Source: Allolobophora icterica
Taxonomy: Eukaryota > Annelida > Clitellata > Crassiclitellata > Lumbricidae
DNA: 64,000 nt
Direction: 5' to 3'
NCBI GenBank assembly: GCA_963556255.1
Contig: OY744613.1
Coordinates: 52,056,949 to 52,120,948 of the forward strand
Every line of letters starts with the position of its first letter. Within the stretch, counting starts at the first letter, position 1. The position numbers and the translations under genes are program-made. Below, in pieces: positions 9,312 to 20,009 of the stretch. Below the pieces are notes generated by a model that saw nothing but the letters and a program-made list of their open reading frames with translations, did not search any database and was not told where the DNA came from.

Positions 9312-11501
9312 ATGAGTGTGCTTCAAGTTTCATATAATACACTACAAAGTTTCATAATAATTCACCACAATATCAACTTGGATGCCACAAATGAAGAGCA
9401 TGGTTTGCCTCAATCAGGAATATTGGACGAGACAAAACACCAACTGACAAGGGACAGAAATGAGAAACCATATAGATGTGAATTCTGTGGAAAAGGGTTT
9501 TTAAAAAGATCTCAGCTAAAATACCACACAAGAATCCACACTGGAGAAAAACCCTACAACTGTGAATTATGCCCAAAAGCATTTCCAGAAAGAGGTCAGC
9601 TAAAACAGCACACAAGAATCCACACAGGAGAAAAACCATATACCTGTGAATTATGTGGAAAAGCATTTATAAAAAGATGTCAGCTAAAATACCACACAAG
9701 AATCCACACTGGAGAAAAACCATACAACTGTCAGTTATGTCCAAAAGCGTTTCCAACAAGAGGTCAGCTAAATTACCACACAAGAATCCACAGGAGAGAA
9801 AAACCATATAACTGTGAATTATGCCCAAAAGCATTTCCAGCAAGAGGTCAGCTAAAACTCCACACAAGAATCCACACAGGAGAAAAACCATATAACTGTG
9901 AATTGTGTGGAAAAGCATTTATAAAAAGATGTAAGCTAAAATACCACACAAGAATCCACACTGGAGAAAAACCATACAACTGCCAATTATGTCCAGAAGC
10001 GTTTCCAACAAGAGGTCAGCTAAATTGCCACACAAGAATCCACACGAGAGAAAAACCAAACACAGGCAAATTATGTCAAAAACCATTTGCAACAAATTGT
10101 GAGCTAAATTGCCAGACAGGAATCCAAACTGAAGTAAAACCATACAACTGTGAATTATGTGAAAAAGCGTTTACCGAAAGATGGCAGCTAAAATATCACA
10201 CAAAAATCCACCTTGGAAAAAACCGGTACAAATGTGAATTATGTGAAAAAGCATTTTTAAAAAGATGTCAGCTAAAATCCCACACAAGGATCCACACTGG
10301 AGAAAAACGGTACAAATGCGATTTATGTGAAAAAGCATTTGAAAAAAGATGGCAGCTAAAATACCACACAACAATCCACACTGGAGAAAAACCATACAAA
10401 TGTGAATTCTGTAGAAAAGCCTTTATACAACGATGTCACTTAAAATACCACACAAGAATCCACACTGGAGAAAAACCCTACAACTGCGAGTTATGTGAAA
10501 GAGCATTTAAAACAAGTTCTGAGCTAAAATACCACACAAGAACCCACACTGGAGAAAAAGGATACAAATGTGAGTTATGCGACAAAGCATTTGGAACTCC
10601 TTCTATTCTAAAGCAGCATAAACGAGTGCATACTGGAGAAAAGCCATACAAATGCCAATACTGTCAGAAAGCGTTTACAATTTCTTACATGTTAAATGAG
10701 CACACAAGAATCCACACTGGAGAAAAACCACACAAATGTCTGCTGTGTGACAAGGCATTTAGAATTAAATCTGGTCTACGTAGGCATATGCAAATACATA
10801 CCGAGGAAAAACCTTACAAATGTCAATACTGTCAAAAAGTGTTTACACAGTCTGCAAACTTGGATGAGCACACAAGAACTCACAGTGGGGAAAAGCCATA
10901 CAAATGCAAATTATGTGGGAAAACATTTGCATCACGTGGTTCCCTAAAATACCACACAAGATCTCACACTGGAGAAAAACCATTCAAGTGTAGTTTCTGT
11001 CAGAAGACATTTGCATACAGTCAGAACCTCAAAGTCCACATGATAACCCACACTGGAGAAAAAATCTACAAATGTCATCTGTGTCAGAAATCATTTTCTT
11101 CTTGTAGTTATTTGAAAATCCATGAGAGGAAGCACAATGGAGAGAAACCCTATAAATATGGATTATACAACAAAGAATTTGTGCAGAATAGCAAGCTTAC
11201 AAGGCATTCAAACACTCACTCAGGAGAAATTTGCAACAAAAGATTTGGAAATGTTGATAATTTGTTAAGTCGTGTCAGAACACACACAAAGAAAAACGAG
11301 CATTTGAATTTCTCTGGATATGACAGATCATCTGTTTCTGATATTCAGCCTTTCCTAATGAAACCATATGGATGTGGAATCTGTGACAAGATGTTTGAAA
11401 TTAAAAAAGTGTTTTTGGAACATTGTTTTGAGCTCTGCTTTTGTCCAGTGGATGTTGAATTTGCAATCCACTTTGAGGATCAGCAACAGAATTTGCTCTA
11501 A
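9312..11501 (+). CDS. C2H2 zinc-finger protein with about 21 fingers (gene B)
   Basis: This is the largest gene of the cluster: 729 residues from the ATG at 9312. The frame is open further upstream, but only from a TTG. In paralogs G and H translation can begin at the Met of M-(N/I)-E-E-Q-G; here that Met is Thr (D-A-T-N-E-E-H-G), so an upstream start is required. Fingers span 9470-11215. The first dozen are very alike, alternating helices K-R-C-Q and T-R-G-Q, which points to recent internal duplication. Finger 8 (about 10060-10120) has lost its first Cys and both His, and the last (about 11150) both Cys. The C-terminal box is at 11347-11498. Expected to bind DNA in the nucleus; only the fold and family, not the target, are supported. 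Confidence 0.93.
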   Translation: MSVLQVSYNTLQSFIIIHHNINLDATNEEHGLPQSGILDETKHQLTRDRNEKPYRCEFCGKGFLKRSQLKYHTRIHTGEKPYNCELCPKAFPERGQLKQHTRIHTGEKPYTCELCGKAFIKRCQLKYHTRIHTGEKPYNCQLCPKAFPTRGQLNYHTRIHRREKPYNCELCPKAFPARGQLKLHTRIHTGEKPYNCELCGKAFIKRCKLKYHTRIHTGEKPYNCQLCPEAFPTRGQLNCHTRIHTREKPNTGKLCQKPFATNCELNCQTGIQTEVKPYNCELCEKAFTERWQLKYHTKIHLGKNRYKCELCEKAFLKRCQLKSHTRIHTGEKRYKCDLCEKAFEKRWQLKYHTTIHTGEKPYKCEFCRKAFIQRCHLKYHTRIHTGEKPYNCELCERAFKTSSELKYHTRTHTGEKGYKCELCDKAFGTPSILKQHKRVHTGEKPYKCQYCQKAFTISYMLNEHTRIHTGEKPHKCLLCDKAFRIKSGLRRHMQIHTEEKPYKCQYCQKVFTQSANLDEHTRTHSGEKPYKCKLCGKTFASRGSLKYHTRSHTGEKPFKCSFCQKTFAYSQNLKVHMITHTGEKIYKCHLCQKSFSSCSYLKIHERKHNGEKPYKYGLYNKEFVQNSKLTRHSNTHSGEICNKRFGNVDNLLSRVRTHTKKNEHLNFSGYDRSSVSDIQPFLMKPYGCGICDKMFEIKKVFLEHCFELCFCPVDVEFAIHFEDQQQNLL

Positions 11502-11689
11502 TTTATAATAATTAAAGTATCAGTTTAATACTAAAACTCTTTCTGTGCTTAAGATATTGTGGTTTGGCTTATAACAGGATTTCTTAAGTTGCTACAGAAC
11601 TTATGTAACACACACATGCAAGCTTTAGAACTGTGTAGAAAATGAACATAGAGCACAAATGTATTGACTAACATAAAAATGCATCCGAC
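11502..11689. other. 3' flank of gene B
   Basis: This AT-rich flank (ATAATTAAAGTATCAGTTTAATAC and on) is shared with the flanks after genes C, G and I, and links the large gene to the one-finger relic that follows. Confidence 0.5.
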
Positions 11690-12030
11690 TAAATCACCAG
11701 AAAGTCAATATGCCATGATCGAAGAGCAAAGTTCGTCTCAGTCGTTACAAAGAGAGGAATGCCAGAGAGACCAGACGAGAGCCCATGTAGAAATGTGTAC
11801 AAATAAAAAACCAAAGAAGTGCAACGTATATGTTTGATAGAAGTTCTCAACTCAAATAGTACACCAGAACACACAGTGCTTCTGATATTCCGTCTGTCCT
11901 AATGAAACCATAGGGATGTGGAGAGAAAATGTCTGAAATGGAAAAAAAATTGGAACATTGTAATCAGTTTTGTTATTCTGCAGTCAAAGTTTAATTTACA
12001 ATGTGTTTTGGGCATCTGCAACTGAATTTC
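11690..12030 (+). pseudogene. one-finger mini zinc-finger relic after gene B
   Basis: A decayed copy of the family layout: a leader like I-E-E-Q-S-S-S-Q-S-L, then E-C-Q-R-D, the remains of one finger, and a box with P-S-V-L-M-K-P(stop)G-C-G followed by E-H-C-N-Q-F-C-Y. Stops and shifts break it in several places. The same relic follows genes C, G and I at the same relative place, so it was part of the duplicated unit. Confidence 0.75.
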
Positions 12031-12125
12031 TTTATTTTATAATTATAAAAATATCAGCTTGATACTAAAGTCTCTGTATACTTCAGATAATTATATAAAT
12101 ACATGCATTTCCAAGTATGGAAGAT

Positions 12126-12300
<175 letters not shown>

Positions 12301-12304
12301 CTGC

Positions 12305-12343
12305 CATTTTGTTTAGGCGTGCTATACACGCCTAAACAAAATG
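12305..12343. repeat. perfect 17-bp hairpin with 5-base loop
   Basis: CATTTTGTTTAGGCGTG (12305-12321) and its exact inverse (12327-12343) flank the loop CTATA. It sits directly after the AAT microsatellite and before the minus-strand coding relic. Confidence 0.9.
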
Positions 12344-12389
12344 ACATCTTGCATGAAAGCGCGTAACAGAAGATTGCCTGAGACAGAGG

Positions 12390-12665
12390 TTGTCTATATT
12401 CATTGAAGACTTTTAACACATCGAAATATGTTGGAACTGTATTGATGTTGCGTTTTTCATTCATGTCATTAATCGGTTTTTTAAGAGATTGTGACAACTC
12501 TAGTTGGCCTAATGTTGCTGAACCAGTGCCAACACCACCAGTTTGTTGTCTCTTGTTTTCCATTGCCTGGAACGTTTGATTGTTCCATTTGGATAACGTT
12601 TCAGTTTGTAATTTGTACATGCCACCAACGTAGTTATTACCATTGGGAAAGATCATTTTATACAT
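12390..12665 (-). pseudogene. minus-strand coding fragment of an unidentified protein
   Basis: An open minus-strand stretch of about 90 residues begins M-Y-K-M-I-F-P-N-G-N-N-Y-V-G-G-M-Y-K-L and continues with N-N-Q-T-F-Q-A-M-E. Relatives at 20440-20800, 47040-47360 and, faintly, 56040-56200 occupy the same place in the duplicated unit but are full of stops and frameshifts, and this copy is the best preserved. A pyrimidine-rich AG-ended run precedes it on the minus strand, so it may once have been an internal exon. I do not recognise the protein. Confidence 0.5.
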
Positions 12666-12719
12666 CCTCCATCAGTGCAGGAATTTGGCCAGGAAAATAA
12701 AGACATTTAATCTGGGCTG

Positions 12720-13327
12720 TATATAGTCGAACGTTTACACGGGTAGGCCTATACAGCGTGTACTCATCTCTAGACCGTATACTCACCTCAAAAAATATTT
12801 CTACTAATCTCTATGTTGTTTCGGAACCTAACCGTTAGCGTATACTCGCCTGTAATTTTATCACTGCAGCCATGCACGCAATAATGAAATTAATTTTGCC
12901 TAAATATTTGTTGACAGTCATAATCTGAAAGTTACTGTAAAGAGATCGTGCATTCTTCAGTGGTCAGGAAAACTGTTCAGAGACTACAATGACACACGTC
13001 AAATCTTGTGGAGGACTATGGGACATGCTGTTCACTCCCAACATAGATTGTAGCTGATATCAACACTGGTTTGGATGTATGCCATGTAGTAATTAAGTAA
13101 TTTATTTATTTGCCACCAAATGAAACAAACACAGTAATAATACATATACAGTTGCAGTGGCAGGCTACCGGAGAAGTCTTGTAGGACTCATCTCGCCGGT
13201 CGCCCAAATAATACAAATCATTATAACACAAAAACGCCCAACATATAAACAACACTTACTAATAGCAATCATAGCACTAACAATCATCATTGCTAACAAA
13301 CCAAACAGTCTCATGACCCTTATACTA
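12720..13327. other. non-coding spacer
   Basis: No credible coding frame or RNA gene. The short frame at 13157-13360 on the plus strand has no recognisable content. Confidence 0.4.
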
Positions 13328-13623
13328 ATGATGGATCCCTTAAGGAATTTTTGGTTTTAAAAAGCCGCAAATGTGCAACAAAAGAAAACTTTTTGTTCTA
13401 CTCCTAGCCCACGAGGTAACATAGCTATGGGCAACACAAATTTGATTGCATTCCTTTTGGGGGAGGAGAATTCTCTAATTAATTTTTTTTGTAATTATGG
13501 TCCATCTTGCCCCAATGCTGGGGCAAGACGGACCACTGTAATTCGTCATTGGGGCAAGATGGACCACTGTAATCCGTCACTTCTTTCTTTTCATTATGGT
13601 AAGCTGCCAGGCTATTCTTATGG

Positions 13624-13988
13624 TTTGGATCCGCTATTCTTGGGGTCCGCTATTCCGGGGTCCGCTATATGTGCCCTATATACATACCTACATACATACA
13701 CAAATACAGAAATACATATATACATACATGCATACATGTATGATGTATGTATTTATGTATGTATGTCTGTATGCATACATGTATGCATGCATGTATGTAT
13801 GTATTTATGCATGTATGTATGTATGTATGTATGTATCTGTGCATGTATGTATGTATGTATGTATGTATGTATGTATGTATGTATGTATGTATATAGGGCA
13901 TATATAGCGGACCTCCAGAAAGTGGACCCCCGGAATAGCGGACCCCCGGCATAGTGGACCCCGGAATAGCGGACCCCCGGAATAGCGG
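13624..13988. repeat. inverted GCGGACCCC minisatellite flanking an (ATGT)n microsatellite
   Basis: Units of about 16 bp (AATAGCGGACCCCCGG) lie in one orientation at 13899-13988 and in the other at 13624-13675. Each joins a GTATATAGGGCA-ATATAG stretch and then the (CATA)/(ATGT)n run of about 13680-13895. The whole is a long imperfect palindrome with the microsatellite at its centre. The long open frames here on both strands are repeat artefacts. Confidence 0.85.
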
Positions 13989-14087
13989 GCTGGTACCATT
14001 CATAGGGCGTCTGTTATAACAGCTGTTAATGTAGTAAAGAGTTTGATGTCGAATGAAAATTGTCATAGGCCTACCACAAGTAGAATT

Positions 14088-14204
<117 letters not shown>

Positions 14205-14659
14205 ATTGGGGCAAGATGGATCACAGGGTCCGTCTTGCCCCGTCGGTGACTGATCCAACTCGCCCCATGCAGAAGGTATAAACATTTCACTAATGAAAAC
14301 TAATATCCGCTGTGCATCACGCCAATACTGAATTCGTTCTTCAAACACAAAAGGGACTTCTAACAAAATATGCTTTTGTCAAAAACCTGTCACAATGCGT
14401 AATTGAAAATTTAAGAAATAAACCCTCAACTGAAAATAAGATCAGACAGGTCAAAAATCGATTTTTCTTCATAAAAAACGAAAAACTGTCGTTTCGGTTC
14501 GCACTTGTAGACAAAGAACCAAGTCGTCAACAGTATTAAAGTATTTCAAACACATTCGGTAGATGACGACACCATAGATAGGTTAGATTGAAGGGATCCA
14601 TCATACCCCAGTGATCCATCTCGCCCCTAGTTCCCCTATTAATATTTGATATCTATAGT

Positions 14660-15257
14660 CTGAAGATGAAAAGGCCAGTCAGTGCCATCTATCTTCTTCT
14701 GGCCTTCAGAGAGGTTCAAACGTCCGACGTCGCCACTTTTCTCGATTTTGAACATCTTCTTTGAGTCTTCTGTATCCTTCCTTCATCATCCATTCCAGCA
14801 TCATCTGCCATGGTCTTCCCCTTGTCCTCCTCCACTCCATTCTTCACTCGATGACATTTCTTAGGAGAGAGTCCCCTCTCAGCGTCCAATCCATTTCCTC
14901 TGCCTCATTCTTAATGTGTGTATCAAGGATCTTTCTTCTCCAATCCTTCCCAGCACTTCTTCATTTGTTTTATGTTCTGTCCAGCTGAATTTCTCCATTC
15001 TTCTCCAAATTCACATCTCGAATGCCCCCAGTTTCTTGGTGTCCCCTTTCCATGTCTCTGGTCCGTACAACACCACACTCAACTTCATTGACTTTAGTCT
15101 TTACCATTCTTTCCTTTTGATTCCTGTTCATTTTTTCTCTCAATAGCTCTTTCTCTTCACCCAGTGTTATTCTTCTTTTAATTTCCTTATGGCATTTGGA
15201 ATCTGTCGTAATCATGCTCCCCAGGTAGCACGTTCCCACGCCCTTTCTAAATGCCAA
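14660..15257 (-). pseudogene. LINE reverse-transcriptase C-terminal region, fragment
   Basis: On the minus strand, C-Y-L-G-S-M-I-T-T-D-S-K-C-H-K-E-I-K-R-R-I is the well-known region just after the polymerase domain of non-LTR retrotransposons of the endonuclease/RT type. It is followed by K-E-L-L...M-N-R-N-Q-K-E-R-M-V-K-T and decays into frameshifted sequence to about 14660. It is a 5'-truncated, dead copy. A second fragment of what looks like the same family lies at 32690-33180 in the same orientation. Confidence 0.75.
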
Positions 15258-15694
15258 ATAGGCATCGTTGATGAACTCTAAAAGTTCTCAGCTACTTCAT
15301 TTTGTCCGTTGTCATGCAGTGTATAGGCCTAACTGATGCGATTGCCGGACTCCCTTCAGAATCTGTAGCCTCTAGACGAGACTATATAGTAGGGTGCATC
15401 GATTATAATGGGAGAAAACTTTTTGTCTAATTTTTATTTCTAAAAGTGCAAAGTAGTTGCCAATTGATGTCAGCAATATTCTGGTGCAATTTCACCAATT
15501 TAGCACATGGGCTTGAGGTGCCCCAAAGACTTTGAAGTTTTGATATTAAACGCACAGTATTTACCCATGTTGTGCAAAGAGTAATGTCCAGAAAAACAAG
15601 CTTCTACAGTATGAATCTGATGAAAAGTAGAATACAATAGGCCTACTGGTAAAACATTATTAGGTATATTATTCCATCATTATGTCCATGATAC
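15258..15694. other. non-coding spacer
   Basis: No coding or structural signal found. Confidence 0.4.
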
Positions 15695-15910
15695 CACTGG
15701 CGGCGATCTTGTTTCACAGGTGGGGGACACTTTAGAACTTACCTGGTCAAAAAAGAGTTTTGAACTGATCTGCTCAAAAATAGGTAAAAATTGTTGACCC
15801 TTTTTTGTTTCCTCAAAATGTGGGGGGGCTCAAATGTATGGTGTGTCACCCCACTCTTAAAGGTTGGGGTCTTGTCCCCCCTTGACCCCCCCCCCGGATC
15901 GCCGCCCGTG
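15695..15910. mobile_element. hAT-type MITE, 216 bp
   Basis: The left end CACTGGCGGCGATC and the inverse of the right end CACGGGCGGCGATC match at 13 of 14 bases. Flanking 8-mers CATGATAC and CATTACAC agree at 6 of 8, so the target duplication is worn or the borders are off by a base. Confidence 0.55.
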
Positions 15911-15984
15911 CATTACACCAACGATGAAACAAACAGTGAGTCGAGTCTAAACTACAGTACCGGTCCAATCTTATCCCATTAACG

Positions 15985-16310
15985 CAATATTAAGTCAAGC
16001 TATGCGATATTCTTTCTTAGTGTTAAAAGTCGGCATTATTCGCCTGGATTCCACCTTCTTCTTATCAAACCGTCCATAATAGCTTTGATGCCGCAGACTG
16101 CAGTTGAAGCCTCAGTCACTGCTTTAAAACAACGCTACTCTGCCTGTGTGTGGGATGCGAATCTAGGAGAGTCAAACTTTTCTGCCGTGTGCGTTGCTGC
16201 AAATTGCATCTTGTCTTCATCAAATACTTCCAAAGTTAGTGATGGTTCTGTAACGCATGTTTGCCAGTCAATGAGTAAGTTCAGTGTAGTCAGAAGCATC
16301 AAACTTTAGC
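15985..16310 (-). pseudogene. dispersed-element protein, C-terminal relic
   Basis: On the minus strand the sequence reads C-V-T-E-P-S-L-T-L, then S-H-T-Q-A, then K-A-V-T-E-A-S-T-A-V-C-G, and after a frameshift S-R-R-I-M-P-T-F. This order resembles the C-terminus of a multi-copy protein found across invertebrate genomes and thought to come from a mobile element (pattern S-H-T-Q-A-V-E-R...V-T-E-A-S...G-x-x-x-R-D-G). An in-frame stop and a frameshift make it a pseudogene. The family name is not certain. The plus-strand ORF at 16085-16309 is its shadow. Confidence 0.5.
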
Positions 16311-16399
16311 ACAGGAACAAGAAATTTCGGAATCCATACCGTACGGTTTCCTGGCTTTCAGGATATGAAAGCCAGGAAATCCCAATTTTCAAATTTTCT

Positions 16400-18052
16400 T
16401 ATGATCATCAGTTAATATGTTTTTAGACAATACAGTGCATATTAAATAATGTTTAGCTCTAAACACGCCACTGTTTATTGCTAAAAATAATTATTCGTCG
16501 ATTTCCTTCACAGAGACCGCAATGCATTTGATATGTAAAAACGACGTAGGCCTATACATACATTTTTGCCGCTACGGGCGCCACGCTCTACGGACGCGGA
16601 TTATCGCTGAGTTAGGGAAACAGAGCAGACGACAGAAGACTTGTTGAAGTCTGTTTCTTTACCAAGGCCGTAGCTGGGGAGGGGGGTATTTTTGGTGTTT
16701 AAACACCAACGAAAGTAAATAATGTAAATATGAAATAATGCATTTACAAACTCCAAATCCCTTGGTCGATTGACTCGGTTGTTTGTCGGCTTGCTTAAGG
16801 ACGAGAAAACACCCCCGAAATAGAAAACTCCCCTCGAAACAAAATCCTGGCTAGGCCTACGGTCTTGTTCTTTACACATTTTAATTATTTTAAATACTTT
16901 CATCCATGAGTCCATTTTAATTATGTGTTCGAATTATTGTTAAATATAAAATATTGTATGATTTTGCTGCGTATAGGGCCTACTTATATGTAGGCCTAAA
17001 CAAAGACTTTCTTCCCTAGCCGTAATTTCGACGTCGGCCATAGGCCAATGGCTGAATCTTTATCAATCCAGTAGTATTAATGCATATCAGTGGTTATATA
17101 ATCCAGTTTCACTACAAGCATTTTCTTTTATAGGCCCTATTAATGCACTCGAAAAGAATAAAATGCGATTCTAGAAATTTCTTCTTAAGCTGGTAGCCTA
17201 ATCGACCTATTTGATATCCTTGTCATACAAAATATATAATGTATGACTTAGGGCCGACGTTTGTTTTTATGAAATATTTAACATAAATTTGTGGTAGCCC
17301 TACATCACAGGTCTGCAAATTTTAGTGTCCAGCTGACATACTAGCACAGTATGTAATTATTTATACTGTGATACTAGGCTACACTGAAAGTTTGCACCAG
17401 GATGAAACGCACACAGCAGATAGTGATTATCGTAACAGGGTGATAATAGAAGTTTTAAATAATTTTCGTTAAATCACTCGATAGTAATGCGAAGGGTTAT
17501 AGAAATAATCTTGGCGAGTAACGCACAATTTACATTTGATACTTGGAAAACTTTGAATTGTGTGAAGTTCTGTAGCATGTGGTTTGATTTCTTAGGTGTG
17601 TTTTCGCTTAAAATAAATTATATATTGTATTGACTTTTAAATTCCGAGAGTCAAGCGGTTAAAATTGAGGAATATTTTGCACAAGTTTTGTAATGTTCTT
17701 AGACTTATCACCAGGTATACATTACAAAAATTAAACTTGTCCATTCTTCACAGACTCACTGCTTCCATTGACAGAAGCGAAAGCCTTATTTCGACAAGAG
17801 TTTAAGGGAGAGTTCGAATTACCTCATCAACAGAAGGAAAATTCAGCACACTAGGAAATTGATTGAAACTGCAGAAAGTATTGCCTCACAATGGACTTAA
17901 CCAAAACCTAAAAGTTACAGCATATAAAAAAACTTGTTCAGAAAACTTATGTGAATTTTATAGAAATTCTTTGCAAATTTGTAGAATAAGACTTCACAAT
18001 AGCCCGACATAATATGTGCACTAAGACTTTTATTTAATACAGTAAAAGTTTC
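16400..18052 (+). promoter_or_regulatory. conserved 5' block of gene C
   Basis: It matches the block before gene I (53020-54272) from a TTAGACAATACAGTGCATAT segment onward, further upstream than the match with B or G, so C and I are the nearest paralogs. The common CTGCTTCCATTGACAG (about 17758-17775) is the likely 3' splice site of the coding exon. A MITE interrupts this copy at 16663-16867. Confidence 0.6.
16663..16867. mobile_element. hAT-type MITE, 205 bp, perfect 8-bp duplication
   Basis: The ends are CAAGGCCGTAGC and the inverse CAAGACCGTAGG. The same 8-mer TTCTTTAC lies at 16655-16662 and 16868-16875. Confidence 0.85.
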
Positions 18053-19837
18053 ATGATTCACCACAAAATCAACTTGGATGCTATGAATCTTGAAGAGCGG
18101 GGTCCATGTCAATCAGGAATAATGGAGCAATGCAACAGAGACAAGACTCAAGACCAATTCACAATGGACACGACTGATAAACTATACAAATGTCAGTTAT
18201 GTGGTCAAGCGTTTACAACAAAATGTCATCTAAAACAGCACACAAGAATCCACACTGGAGAAAAACCAATCAAATGTGATGTATGCGACGAAACATTTCA
18301 AACTCATTCTATTCTAAAGCAGCATAAACAAGTGCATACAGGAAATAAACCACACAAATGTGAGTTATGTGGTAAAGCGTTTACAACAAAATCTCATCTA
18401 AAACGCCACACAAGAATCCACACTGGAGAAAAACCATACAAATGTGATATGTGCGACAAAACATTTGGATCTCATTCTACTTTAAAGCAGCATAAACAAG
18501 TGCATCCAGGAATTAAACCATACAAATGTGAATCCTGTGGAAAGGGATTTGTTCACACAAGTAAACTGAAAACCCACACAAGAATCCACACTGGAGCTAA
18601 ACCATACAAGTGTGATACATGTGATAAAACATTTGGAACTCATTCAACTCTAAAGCAGCATAAACAAGTTCATACAGGAAATAAACCACACAAATGTGAA
18701 TCCTGTGGAAAGGGATTTGTTCAAAAGAGTCAACTGAAAACCCACACAAGAATCCACACTGGAGAAAAACCACACACGTGTGAGTTATGTGGAAAACCAT
18801 TTCCAACAAGATGGCAGCTAAAATACCACACAAGAATCCACACTGCAGAAAAACCAAACAACTGTGAATTATGTGGAAAAGCATTTGCAACAAGTTCTGA
18901 CTTATGCAAAAGAACATTTGGAGCTCCTTCTATTCTAAAGGAGCATAAACGAGTGCATACAGGAGATAAACCATACAAATGCCAATACTGTCAGAAAGCA
19001 TTTACAAGGTCTAACCATCTGAATGACCACACAAGAATCCACACTGGAGAAAAACCACACAAATGTCTGCTGTGTGACAAAGCATTTAGAAATAAGTCTA
19101 ATCTACATCGACATAATATACAGATGCATACAGAAGAAAAGCCATACAAATGTCAATACTGTCAGAATGGATTTACATTGTCTGTGCATTCGGATGACCG
19201 CACAAGAACCCACATTGGGGAAAGACGACACAAATGTATGCTATGCGACAAAGCATTTCAACAGGAGTTTGATCTAAATAAGCATATGCGAATACATACA
19301 GGAGAAAAACCATACGAATGCCAATACTCTCAAATAGCTTTTACAATGATTGCACATTTAAATGAGCACACGAGAACTCAGTGTGGGGAAAAGCCATACA
19401 AATGCGAATTATGTGTGACAACTTTGGCAACAAGCGGCTCCATAAAATACCACGAGGGGAAGCACACTGGAGAGAAACCCTATAAGTGTGAATCATGTAA
19501 CAAAGCTTTTGCCCAGGAGGGTGACTTTAATAGGCATTCAAGCATTCACTCAGCAGAATTTTGCCACAGAAGAATTGGAAAAGTTGATAGTCTGTTAAGT
19601 CATGCCAGAACACAACCAATAGAAAATGAATGTATGAAATTCTTTGGAAATGGCAGATCATCTGTTTCTGATATTCAGCCTTTCCTAGTGAAACCATATG
19701 GATGTGGAATCTGTGGGAAAATGTTTGAAATTGAAAATGTATTTTGGGAGCATTGTTATCAGCTTTGTTATTGTCCAGTGGATGTTGAATTTGGGATCCA
19801 CTTTCATGATCAGCAACCGAGTTGCTCCGATTTATAA
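18053..19837 (+). CDS. C2H2 zinc-finger protein with about 16 fingers (gene C)
   Basis: 594 residues from the ATG at 18053; by comparison with G and H, the Met of M-N-L-E-E-R at 18083 is an alternative start. Fingers run 18185-19550. The first seven alternate a G-K-(A/G)-F type with a D-K-T-F-G-x-H-S-x-L-K-Q-H type, a two-finger repeat. Around 18870-18950 an in-frame deletion fused two fingers: C-x2-C-GKAFATSSDL runs straight into CKRTFGAPSIL, so one zinc site is missing. Three later fingers have lost a ligand or core residue (about 19190, 19325, 19425). A single C-terminal box (19678-19800) ends in Q-Q-P-S-C-S-D-L, identical to gene I. The many ligand losses suggest relaxed constraint, but the frame is fully open. 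Confidence 0.92.
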   Translation: MIHHKINLDAMNLEERGPCQSGIMEQCNRDKTQDQFTMDTTDKLYKCQLCGQAFTTKCHLKQHTRIHTGEKPIKCDVCDETFQTHSILKQHKQVHTGNKPHKCELCGKAFTTKSHLKRHTRIHTGEKPYKCDMCDKTFGSHSTLKQHKQVHPGIKPYKCESCGKGFVHTSKLKTHTRIHTGAKPYKCDTCDKTFGTHSTLKQHKQVHTGNKPHKCESCGKGFVQKSQLKTHTRIHTGEKPHTCELCGKPFPTRWQLKYHTRIHTAEKPNNCELCGKAFATSSDLCKRTFGAPSILKEHKRVHTGDKPYKCQYCQKAFTRSNHLNDHTRIHTGEKPHKCLLCDKAFRNKSNLHRHNIQMHTEEKPYKCQYCQNGFTLSVHSDDRTRTHIGERRHKCMLCDKAFQQEFDLNKHMRIHTGEKPYECQYSQIAFTMIAHLNEHTRTQCGEKPYKCELCVTTLATSGSIKYHEGKHTGEKPYKCESCNKAFAQEGDFNRHSSIHSAEFCHRRIGKVDSLLSHARTQPIENECMKFFGNGRSSVSDIQPFLVKPYGCGICGKMFEIENVFWEHCYQLCYCPVDVEFGIHFHDQQPSCSDL

Positions 19838-20009
19838 AAAAATACAAAAAAACTCTTTCTTTACATAAGATATTTTGCGTTTTCTAAAGGCAGAGTTGCT
19901 GCAAAACGTAAATTACACACACAAACAAATTTTATTTGATGCATAGAGACTGTGTAGAAAATCATCTTAGAGCATATTATGTAGATTTTCTTAAATTACT
20001 TTTCCAAAG
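19838..20009. other. 3' flank of gene C
   Basis: AT-rich flank shared with gene I (55470-55640), including the GCTGCAAAACGTAAATTACA segment. No gene. Confidence 0.5.

Noticed and set aside
9373..10395. Minus-strand open frames opposite gene B (and similar ones opposite C, E, F, H and I)
   Set aside because: They are antisense shadows of the repeated finger codons (regular C-G-F-L-C-G patterns) and share no independent features.
10696..10947. Second-frame ORFs inside genes B and C
   Set aside because: They lie wholly within finger code in another frame and show the repeat period of the fingers.
14312..14539. Plus-strand ORF of 75 residues in the pogo-like element
   Set aside because: No similarity to pogo transposase in either strand; probably filler sequence.
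16085..16309. Plus-strand ORF of 74 residues
   Set aside because: The minus strand carries the recognisable dispersed-element C-terminus; this is its shadow.
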